Shown here in pieces: positions 6,841 to 12,328 of a DNA stretch of 23,369 bases (its first letter is position 1; the number at the start of each line of letters is the position of its first letter). This stretch comes from an uncultured Clostridia bacterium. GTDB taxonomy: Bacteria > Bacillota > Clostridia > Oscillospirales > Butyricicoccaceae. The DNA is taken from positions 1 through 23,369 of the forward strand of contig CAJUSB010000048.1 in the NCBI GenBank assembly GCA_910589115.1, read 5' to 3'. The notes beneath the pieces were generated by a model. That model searched no databases. It worked only from the letters and a program-made list of their open reading frames with translations, and was not told the DNA's origin. The translations under genes and the position numbers were made by a program.

Positions 6841-7911
6841 TCAAAGTCCGCTGTTGTGAACAGCATATAGATTGGTATCCCATGCGGGGATATATGGGTG
6901 ATGCCGTAAAAACAGGCGATAATCCGGCCAATTCCGGTGCAGAAGCAGCGGCAGTGCGAAAAGGTCTTCATTCCGATGGTAAGCTGCGCAGTTGATGGTT
7001 GGATGCCAACGGGAAATGGTTTCCTTTGCGCCGTCCAGTGCGTTTGCTTCTGCGCCCTCAACGTCGAGTTTCAGGAAGCTGCACCGTCTGCCTTGCAGGA
7101 CTTCATCCAGCGGGCGCATCAGTGTTTGCTTTCCCTCTGCTGCAAGGCGGGAATTCCGCCCGGCCTTTGCGGCAAAGGTTTGTGTTTCGGTGCAGTTCCA
7201 TGCGCCGGACTGGATCAGTTCGACAGGACCGTGTAAATGTTCCTCTGCATATTTTTTGAGCTTTTTGAAGTTCCTGCGGTCTGGCTCAAAAGCGGTGATG
7301 GAGGAAAACTGTCCTCTGGTATAGTGCAGCAGCTCCCGGATGGTATCGCCGTTATACGCGCCGAGGTCGGCGAAATCCTCTGCGGGGCCGGGGGCGAGCA
7401 GACGGAAGATTTCATCTTTGCTGCTTTCGCAGCTGCGGAGTGCGCGGATATTGCCGGACAGCTTAAAGGCAACGGTATGCTGAAAGACCCGGCGGGACTG
7501 TTCATCGGCAAGGAGGGAAAAGGCTTCCTCTAATTCTGCGCGGTGCAGGCGTGCAAAGCCGCGGTCGAACAGGCCGTCCCCGCAGACCGGAACGTCCGGC
7601 GCGAACAGGGTAAATCGTGTATCCAGCGTGTCGAAGCGTTCTAACAGCTCGGGCCGCTGGCTGGCAAAGCTCAGAACGATTACGATGTCTTCCCCGAACT
7701 GCCGGACGGCTTCCTCAAGCCGCAGGACGGGGAAGCCTGCAAAGCTGTGTCCCCGGACAAATTCATCACTTGCAAAGACGCCGGATGCTTGAATACCCTT
7801 CTCTGCAAACACGCGCAGGATTTTGTCTGCGCCGTCCCCCATGCCGTAAAGCAGGATTGGACGGGGCTCGGACATAAGACGTTCCCAAACGGTTGGGCCA
7901 CAGTGCTCCAT
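6841..7911 (-). CDS. FkbM-family SAM-dependent methyltransferase with N-terminal Rossmann-like domain
   Basis: 356-aa protein. Residues about 18-110 look like a nucleotide/sugar-type Rossmann segment (ILLYGMGDGADKILRVF, then GVFASDEFVRGHSFAGFPV), as found fused to glycan-modifying enzymes. The C-terminal FkbM methyltransferase domain has motif I DLGAYNGDT (182-190), the acidic loop FEPD (208-211) and SFLKLDVEGAE (278-288). FkbM enzymes O-methylate small molecules and glycans; the substrate here is unknown. The ATG at 7911 has an AGAGGT site and a good promoter just upstream. It is co-transcribed with the SplB-like gene and divergent from the glycosyltransferase-like pair, which hints at a shared glycan or modified-protein pathway. 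That link is inferred from position only. Confidence 0.88.
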   Translation of the reverse strand: MEHCGPTVWERLMSEPRPILLYGMGDGADKILRVFAEKGIQASGVFASDEFVRGHSFAGFPVLRLEEAVRQFGEDIVIVLSFASQRPELLERFDTLDTRFTLFAPDVPVCGDGLFDRGFARLHRAELEEAFSLLADEQSRRVFQHTVAFKLSGNIRALRSCESSKDEIFRLLAPGPAEDFADLGAYNGDTIRELLHYTRGQFSSITAFEPDRRNFKKLKKYAEEHLHGPVELIQSGAWNCTETQTFAAKAGRNSRLAAEGKQTLMRPLDEVLQGRRCSFLKLDVEGAEANALDGAKETISRWHPTINCAAYHRNEDLFALPLLLHRNWPDYRLFLRHHPYIPAWDTNLYAVHNSGL

Positions 7912-7943
7912 AAACCTACCTCTTTTCTGTGAATTCCTCCTAT

Positions 7944-7972
7944 ATTATAGTCTTTTTCTGCATTTTTGTAAA
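7944..7972 (-). promoter_or_regulatory. Promoter for the FkbM/radical SAM operon
   Basis: Minus-strand TTTACA (7967-7972), 17-bp spacer, perfect TATAAT (7944-7949), with the ATG about 33 nt downstream at 7911. It forms half of a compact divergent promoter region; the plus-strand -10 box is about 85 bp away, close enough for coordinate control. Confidence 0.72.
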
Positions 7973-8009
7973 GTATCTGCAAAAATATTTCATTTTTCGT
8001 GAAAATTTG

Positions 8010-8038
8010 TTGCGCTTTTCCCTGTTCTCCTCTATAAT
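8010..8038 (+). promoter_or_regulatory. Promoter for the Ser/Gly-rich protein/glycosyltransferase pair
   Basis: TTGCGC (8010-8015), 17-bp spacer, perfect TATAAT (8033-8038). An AAGGAG ribosome binding site (8063-8068) follows at about the expected leader distance. It is divergent from the FkbM promoter. Confidence 0.68.
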
Positions 8039-8076
8039 AGAGGATAGTGAGAAAAGTAAAGTAAGGAGTGGCTGCT

Positions 8077-8613
8077 GTGCGAAAAAACAGGATACTTGAA
8101 ATGTGCCCGGGGGAGCTGCATGAAGTGGACGGAGTCGTATTTGATGCCGACAGCTATGCGCGCTATTTGCAGCACTACGGGACCGCAGGATCACCGCCCC
8201 AGGAACCGCCGGACGACGAAATAGAGGGACAGGCCGCCGCAGAGGAGCCGGAAACGCAGCCTGCGCCCGCCCCAACCTTTTATACCGATCCGCAGCACAT
8301 CGGATGGTACCCGGAGGGGGAGGGGACCCCTCCGGTACCAATTATGGCAGGCGCTGCACCGCCGTGCATTGTGAACGAGGAGCCAGCCCCAGCGTATTTT
8401 ATTGCACCGGTGCGCACGGTGGAGGTGATCCGTACACCGGTCGGACAGACACGCACCCTTGTTTATGGCGGCGGTTCAGGTTCCGGTTCTTATGTCACTT
8501 CGTTTACGACTTCATTTTTAACCTCTTATCGTTATGGTTCAGGTTCTGGGAGCTTTTTCAGTTCTGGTTCGTGTATTTTCGCGGTCGGGGGGTATGGACT
8601 GGAGCTGATTTGA
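8077..8613 (+). CDS. Unknown protein with Pro/Glu-rich centre and Ser/Thr/Gly-rich tail
   Basis: 178 aa from a GTG at 8077, chosen because AAGGAG (8063-8068) is 8 nt upstream; the GTG at 8068 overlaps that site. No family recognised. Three zones: a folded-looking N-terminus (1-35, ILEMCPGELHEVDGVVFDAD); a Pro/Glu/Ala-rich linker (about 36-105); and after VEVIRTPVGQTRTLVY a tail (130-165) with 16 Ser/Thr in residues 134-165, built around two GSGSGS blocks (134-138 and 155-159 region) with interspersed aromatic residues. There is no signal peptide or membrane segment. Its TGA directly abuts the ATG of the glycosyltransferase-like gene, so the two are translationally coupled. The Ser/Thr tail could be an acceptor for modification; this is an inference without a known homologue. 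Confidence 0.72.
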   Translation: MRKNRILEMCPGELHEVDGVVFDADSYARYLQHYGTAGSPPQEPPDDEIEGQAAAEEPETQPAPAPTFYTDPQHIGWYPEGEGTPPVPIMAGAAPPCIVNEEPAPAYFIAPVRTVEVIRTPVGQTRTLVYGGGSGSGSYVTSFTTSFLTSYRYGSGSGSFFSSGSCIFAVGGYGLELI

Positions 8614-9459
8614 ATGCGTGCTTTTCACAGTACATGGACGCGGCCGTTTTTTGCACGGAATCCGGGGGCTGCTTATCAGGTCGAGCCGTTTGAGTTGTTT
8701 ACCACTGCGCTTTCTGCGCTGCAATGGCGCAGGCTTGGCGGCACAATCCGGCTGGTGACGGACGGCGCGGGGGCAGCCTATTACCGGATGCTCGGGCTGG
8801 AAATTTTATGGGATGGCGGAATACATACCGGATTAGATGATATCCCGGCTGAAATTGACCCGGGAGTGTACTGGGCAGCGGGCAAGCTGTTTGCCCTGCG
8901 CCGGATGGAGCTGCCATGCGTGATGCTGGATACGGATTTCATTGTGTGGCGTGAAATTGACGGATTTCTGCGGGACTGCGACTGTGCGGCAATCCACCGG
9001 GAGGCGATTGTTGACAGTATTTATCCGCCGCTGGATGCATTTTCGTTTGATACGGAGCTTGGTCTCGGGGCGCTTGATTGGACGGTGCAGCCGCTGAATA
9101 CTGCACTGGCTTATTTTGCGGATGAAGGGCTGCGGGATCGGTACTGTCAAAAGGCGTTTGAGATCATGCAGAATTCTACAGGCGCACGGGACCCGCTGAT
9201 TTATATGGTGTTTGCAGAGCAGAGGCTGCTGGCCATGCTGGCGAAGGACTGCCGGGTGAGGGAGCTTTCCACGCTGGAGGAGCTGTTCACTTCCGGGCAG
9301 AAATACTTTACCCATATATGGGGATTTAAGCAGCAGATGCGGGATGATCCGGAGGCGTATGATGCATTTTGCAGGCGCTGTGCGCAGCGGCTTTCCGGTG
9401 ATTTCCCGGCGGAGGCGGCGGTGCTGAAAAAGGTTCCGTCTATGGCGCCGTATTTTTGA
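8614..9459 (+). CDS. Glycosyltransferase-like protein (DUF6734-like)
   Basis: 281 aa. The N-terminus MRAFHSTWTRPF and the order of conserved blocks resemble the DUF6734 family of GT-A-like proteins; this is from memory of the family, not a search. A DxD-type motif is present in CVMLDTDFIVW (D106-T-D108), preceded by a beta-strand/helix pattern (TIRLVTDGAGAAYYRMLG, 44-61) like a nucleotide-sugar-binding fold. A late HIWGFK (234-239) follows the pattern of a metal-ligand His in such enzymes. It is soluble, without a signal or TM segment. The start lies right after the TGA of the upstream gene, with GGAG at 8601-8604. Donor and acceptor are unknown; the Ser/Thr-rich neighbour is the obvious candidate acceptor. 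A bulged hairpin terminator follows. Confidence 0.75.
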   Translation: MRAFHSTWTRPFFARNPGAAYQVEPFELFTTALSALQWRRLGGTIRLVTDGAGAAYYRMLGLEILWDGGIHTGLDDIPAEIDPGVYWAAGKLFALRRMELPCVMLDTDFIVWREIDGFLRDCDCAAIHREAIVDSIYPPLDAFSFDTELGLGALDWTVQPLNTALAYFADEGLRDRYCQKAFEIMQNSTGARDPLIYMVFAEQRLLAMLAKDCRVRELSTLEELFTSGQKYFTHIWGFKQQMRDDPEAYDAFCRRCAQRLSGDFPAEAAVLKKVPSMAPYF

Positions 9460-9477
9460 GGGTGTGTCGGCTAATGA

Positions 9478-9516
9478 AAAAGGAGAGCGTCCTGGATGAA
9501 TCAGGGCGCTCCTTTT
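9478..9516 (+). terminator. Intrinsic terminator after the glycosyltransferase-like gene
   Basis: AAAAGGAG (9478-9485) pairs with CTCCTTTT (9509-9516). After a 2-nt bulge, 9488-9494 pairs with 9502-9508 including one G-U pair, closing a 7-nt loop. The outer A/T runs could let it work in both directions and stop the minus-strand gene ending at 9565. Confidence 0.75.
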
Positions 9517-9564
9517 ACTGCCTGTATGTGGATCCTTTGTGGTTGGGGTTCAAACGCAGGCAGT

Positions 9565-10077
9565 TTATTGCTTGCTGTAAATCAGTTCTGCAAACTGACC
9601 ATATTTCTTTACGTCTTTCAGATAAAACCGGTTCAGAGATTCTTTTTGCGTAAACAGAGAAATACCGTCACCCAGTAATACCGGTGCAATTTGGATGATT
9701 AGGAAGTCAACCAGGTTGCAGTCCAGCAAAGGGGATAGTATGGTAGAGCCTCCGATTACCCAGATGTTTTTGTTTTTATCCACTGCGTTTACAAATGCAG
9801 TGACGTCACAGGTTTTTGCTGTGTATCCATAGGGGAGCGGTTCTGCGGAATGCGTGAAAACATAATTTTGTGTAGTCGGGTAAATATCGGAAACATTTTC
9901 CGATTTCGATATTTCATTGAAGGTGCGTTTCCCCATAATAGTGATATCCATGGAGCGATAAAAATCAGAAAAACCTGTGTCTTCAATGCTGCCGGTTTGA
10001 TGAAGCCAGTTCAGGTTATGGTTTTTGTCTGCGAGATAGCCGTCCATAGTGATACAGCCGTAAAAATAAACACTCAT
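9565..10077 (-). CDS. Dihydrofolate reductase/RibD C-terminal-fold protein
   Basis: 170-aa member of the RibD_C/DHFR-like family (YyaP/YwjB type). Visible marks are the N-terminal strand with CITMDGYLAD, MGKRTF (about 48-53), a nucleotide-binding NIWVIGGSTI segment (about 104-113), and IAPVLLGDGISLF near the end. The family uses NAD(P)H in pyrimidine or pteridine reduction, but many stand-alone members have no proven substrate. It is not a canonical FolA by pattern. Its ATG overlaps the stop of the TfoX-domain gene by 4 bp (ATGA at 10074-10077), so the two are translationally coupled. Such proteins commonly sit beside small accessory regulators in Firmicutes accessory regions. Confidence 0.88.
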   Translation of the reverse strand: MSVYFYGCITMDGYLADKNHNLNWLHQTGSIEDTGFSDFYRSMDITIMGKRTFNEISKSENVSDIYPTTQNYVFTHSAEPLPYGYTAKTCDVTAFVNAVDKNKNIWVIGGSTILSPLLDCNLVDFLIIQIAPVLLGDGISLFTQKESLNRFYLKDVKKYGQFAELIYSKQ

Positions 10078-10379
10078 TTTTTATTACCCTTTTTCAAAGA
10101 TTGTTTCGGCCTGCCTGCGGGCTTGCCTCTTAATTGGTCGCTGAATGCTTTTAACTCCTGTTTCCGCTCGTCCGGGAGCCGGTTGAATTCGGTGTTGCAG
10201 ACTGCGCCTTCCAGTGTATATAAATGAACCAGACAAACTTCTGGGTAAGCTGCTTTCAGCTTGAAAAAGGCCTGTTCGGCACCTTCTTCCATCAGTTTTT
10301 CGGCAGAATCAATCCCGATGGAGTGCAGTTTTTTTGACATTTCCGCGCCGATATTCGTCATGGAGGTTAATTCTGACAT
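10074..10379 (-). CDS. TfoX/Sxy C-terminal domain protein
   Basis: 101 aa, start at 10379 (AAGGAG site about 11 nt upstream); an in-frame Met at 10415 lacks a site. It matches the TfoX C-terminal helical domain: LTSMTNIGAEMSKKLHSIGIDSAEKLMEEGAEQAFFKLK, then VCLVHLYTLEGAV and a final LPDERKQELKAF. Full Sxy/TfoX proteins control competence with CRP in gamma-proteobacteria; the stand-alone C-terminal domain in Firmicutes has no proven role, and its helix-hairpin-helix-like NIG segment suggests nucleic-acid binding. The tail (RPKQSLKKGNKK) is strongly basic. It is transcribed from a promoter that overlaps the end of the 262-aa membrane-protein gene. Confidence 0.87.
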   Translation of the reverse strand: MSELTSMTNIGAEMSKKLHSIGIDSAEKLMEEGAEQAFFKLKAAYPEVCLVHLYTLEGAVCNTEFNRLPDERKQELKAFSDQLRGKPAGRPKQSLKKGNKK

Positions 10380-10421
10380 AGAGTTTGTATCTCCTTCCGT
10401 GGATAATAAATGCATGGAATT

Positions 10422-10463
10422 CAGCCGATGCGTTCAGGAAGCATTTTGCGGACGCATCGGCTG
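10422..10463. promoter_or_regulatory. 12-bp inverted repeat in the tfoX-like leader
   Basis: CAGCCGATGCGT (10422-10433) pairs perfectly with ACGCATCGGCTG (10452-10463) around an 18-nt loop. On the plus strand it is followed by TTTT, giving a terminator-like shape, yet no plus-strand gene leads into it. On the minus strand it lies in the 5' leader of the TfoX-domain gene without a U-run. It may be a leader hairpin, an mRNA stabiliser, or a barrier to antisense transcription. Confidence 0.6.
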
Positions 10464-10475
10464 TTTTACGCAGGG

Positions 10476-10504
10476 AAAATATGCGGTAGTGGTATCATTG
10501 TCAA
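10476..10504 (-). promoter_or_regulatory. Promoter for the TfoX-like/DHFR-like pair
   Basis: Minus-strand perfect TTGACA (10499-10504), 17-bp spacer, TATTTT (10476-10481). The -35 box overlaps the TGA codon of the upstream membrane-protein gene (10501-10503), so the TfoX/DHFR pair can be transcribed independently. Confidence 0.6.
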
Positions 10505-11289
10505 CGAAAACGTAAGGAAATAAGAACTCCGAAAAGGCCAATTATACACAGCGAGAGGAAGTAAATAAGTTCCGGTAAATACCAGAAGGAGTGTAAAGGT
10601 GCGGAAAGATCCATATTCGACCACAATCTGAGGGATGCCATGCTTAAAGTGGAAGATGCCAGGCTGACTATATAAATTGCTCGCCAGCGGCGGTCTCCGA
10701 GCCGGGCTTGGATAAGAGCGAAAAGGCCTGTAAAAACGGATAAAAGAGTCACAGCCTCTAAAAGTCTGGCGATGGTATAGCCGCTGATGATTCCGTGTGA
10801 CATATCGACCCAGTACGATAGCTGCTCTGCCTGTGAAAAAAGGAAAGCATTTGCACACCAAACAAGCGTAATGCCTACAGTAAGGATGAGCAGAAGCCGG
10901 AGCAGGTTATGCGGGAGTTGCCGTACCGGTTCCTGTGTGCCCTGACATTGGAACCACCCGATGGAACATATTGTGCCAAGTGCTAACAACTGCATAGGAA
11001 AGGCTGGGAGTTCTAAAAAGTATTGGCTACCCAGAAACCATTCGACTGGCAGAATCAGCAAGCAGAGGGACATAAATGTGAGAGCCAACAGCCATACAAG
11101 GTATTTTTGTGGGTGCGCCTGCTGCATGACCAGCTGCTGCGGGGCACCGAAATGTAAAATTAGTTCAGTGTCTGTGGAGGTGGATGATTGGTCTTTTCGC
11201 TGGTAAGCAGATAACAAATTATCCGCTTCTTTGCGGGGGAGACGCCAGCGAGCTTCTTTGGATAGCTGTTCCCAGTAGTTAAGTTTCAT
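10501..11289 (-). CDS. Six-TM membrane protein with HAAS/DUF1700-like N-terminus
   Basis: 262-aa integral membrane protein. The cytosolic N-terminus (about 1-55: YWEQLSKEARWRLPRKEADNLLSAY then TELILHFGAPQQLV) resembles the HAAS/DUF1700 helical domain, which in Firmicutes usually accompanies a PadR-type regulator. Six hydrophobic segments follow at about 63-81, 97-114, 129-150, 175-195, 203-221 and 239-259. No transporter motif or catalytic residues are recognisable. The start is firm: GGAGG lies 6 nt upstream of the ATG. No PadR gene is next to it; the upstream neighbour is a truncated IS3 element, so a partner may have been lost by insertion or deletion. No good promoter is seen in the 120 bp upstream. 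Family assignment is tentative. Confidence 0.8.
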   Translation of the reverse strand: MKLNYWEQLSKEARWRLPRKEADNLLSAYQRKDQSSTSTDTELILHFGAPQQLVMQQAHPQKYLVWLLALTFMSLCLLILPVEWFLGSQYFLELPAFPMQLLALGTICSIGWFQCQGTQEPVRQLPHNLLRLLLILTVGITLVWCANAFLFSQAEQLSYWVDMSHGIISGYTIARLLEAVTLLSVFTGLFALIQARLGDRRWRAIYIVSLASSTLSMASLRLWSNMDLSAPLHSFWYLPELIYFLSLCIIGLFGVLISLRFR

Positions 11290-11411
11290 AGTAATCCTCC
11301 TTTATGTGCCTGAAAATAGTGAATCAGAACATTTGCCGTGACAGGTGGGATATTTTGCTATTGCTATGGCTGTGCATGATACGTCTATGCTATGATGGCT
11401 GTGGGAATGGT

Positions 11412-11852
11412 TTAGATTTGCGCTTGCCCCTTCGGTTTGTGCGTACGATATCCTGGCTTCCAGTTTCTCCGGTAATGATAGTAGGCATTCAGATAAATCC
11501 CCATCCGCCGCAACAGCCAGCGGGTGCCAAATTCCTGATGATGCTGATCAATAAATTGGTAAGCCTTTAAGCGGTTTCCTCTGCAAAGAATGTCGCCGTA
11601 TTGTTTTAGAGATGCATTTTCATTTCTTAATTCTTCATTCTCCTGTTTTAATTGGAGATTTTCTTTTATAGGGATATAGGTTGTTTCGGCTTGTACTTTT
11701 GACCGGCGGTTTTCGCGGGATTCGCTGCACCAGTTGATGATGGATGCCTTGGATACGCCGTATTCTGCTGCGATGTTTTTGCAGGTTCGTCCTTCTTCCT
11801 CGTGGAGGCGGACTATCATTTTTCTAAATTCGGGAGTGTAAGTTTTGGCCAT
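11412..11852 (-). pseudogene. Truncated IS3-family transposase (OrfA fused to start of OrfB)
   Basis: 146-aa remnant. Residues 1-85 are an IS3-type OrfA: the HTH MAKTYTPEFRKMIVRLHEEEGRTCKNIAAEYGVSKASIINW, then a leucine-zipper-like coiled coil (LKQENEELRNENASLK). From about residue 95 the chain continues as the start of an IS3 OrfB (KAYQFIDQHHQEFGTRWLLRRMGIYLNAYYHYRR), without the frameshift usually found between the two. It ends shortly after, at GQAQI, before any of the DDE catalytic domain. The stop codon seems to come from flanking DNA, so the 3' part was deleted. A GGAGG site and an intact promoter upstream mean the HTH half could still be expressed, perhaps as a repressor-like fragment. 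It cannot transpose by itself. Confidence 0.82.
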
Positions 11853-11879
11853 AAATGTGTGCCTCCTTCCAGTATAATT

Positions 11880-11919
11880 ATGATATCACGTGGACATAGG
11901 CAAGTCAAGCAATTAGACA
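11880..11919 (-). promoter_or_regulatory. IS3 remnant promoter and probable left end
   Basis: Minus-strand TTGACT (11903-11908), 17-bp spacer, TATCAT (11880-11885), upstream of the orfA start. The sequence TGTCTAATTGCTTGACT (minus strand, beginning at 11919) starts with TG as IS3 ends do and may be the left terminal repeat. No matching right end is visible near 11412, consistent with a deletion. Confidence 0.5.
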
Positions 11920-11959
11920 AAAGAATCAAAAAATAAAGATCAGAAAGGTGAATTAAAAC

Positions 11960-12225
11960 GGCCTGCCCGCTGTCCTTATGGCGGGCAGGCCAGCACCGTG
12001 TAAGGGAAAACGATGCACCAGAATCCTTCGTCCCGCCCGCAGGCGAAGCAGAGATGCGTAAGCATCTCGGGGTCCGGGGTTATACCCCGGCGGGAGTCCA
12101 GAGGGCAGAGCCCGCTGGTGCCCGCCGCAAAGGCGCGGGAGTCCAGAGGGCAGAGCCCGCTGGTGCCCGCCGCAAAGGCGCGGGAGTCCAGAGGGCAGAG
12201 CCCGCTGGTGCTCGCCGCAGAGGCG
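11960..12225. repeat. Intergenic mosaic repeat locus R3 with 3 x 45-bp tandem array
   Basis: Sits between the IS3 remnant and smc. It starts with a hairpin, GGCCTGCCCGC (11960-11970) against 11981-11991, with a TGTCCTTATG loop. Then comes the dyad CCGGGGT-tat-ACCCCGG (12074-12090). The tandem array follows: 12091-12135, 12136-12180 and 12181-12225, each 45 bp, with the first two identical and the third differing at 2 positions near its end. Each unit is a single AGAGGGCAGAGCCC dyad-like core plus a CCCGCCGCAAAGGCG spacer. The unit length is a multiple of 3 and keeps a frame open, which produces artefactual ORFs. No gene is supported here. Confidence 0.88.
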
Positions 12226-12262
12226 AAATGTGAATATTCCCTGAAATTTCGTTCGGATGTCA

Positions 12263-12291
12263 TTGCTATTAAAAGCATTCAGTGGTAAAAT
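12263..12291 (+). promoter_or_regulatory. Probable smc promoter (extended -10)
   Basis: TTGCTA (12263-12268), 17-bp spacer, TAAAAT (12286-12291) preceded by TGG, giving an extended -10. It begins about 38 bp after the tandem repeats, leaving a leader of about 30 nt before the smc ATG at 12329. Confidence 0.6.
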
Positions 12292-12328
12292 GAAAATAGA
12301 TGAAATTTTCTCGCACTTGAGGTGGCCT

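Noticed and set aside
9456..9678. Short plus-strand frames after the glycosyltransferase-like gene
   Set aside because: They run through the terminator hairpin at 9478-9516 and then antisense to the DHFR-fold gene.
12091..12225. Tandem array as a CRISPR
   Set aside because: The 45-bp units are contiguous with no unique spacers, and no cas gene is present.
12013..12288. 91-codon frame with repeated ESRGQSPLVPAAKAR units
   Set aside because: Product of the 45-bp tandem repeat, whose length is a multiple of 3; similar frames arise on the other strand and in R2. No ribosome binding site.
12257..12328. Longer smc start
   Set aside because: It would include the predicted promoter and lacks a ribosome binding site; SMC proteins begin at the conserved MVLKSLLLQGFKSF.
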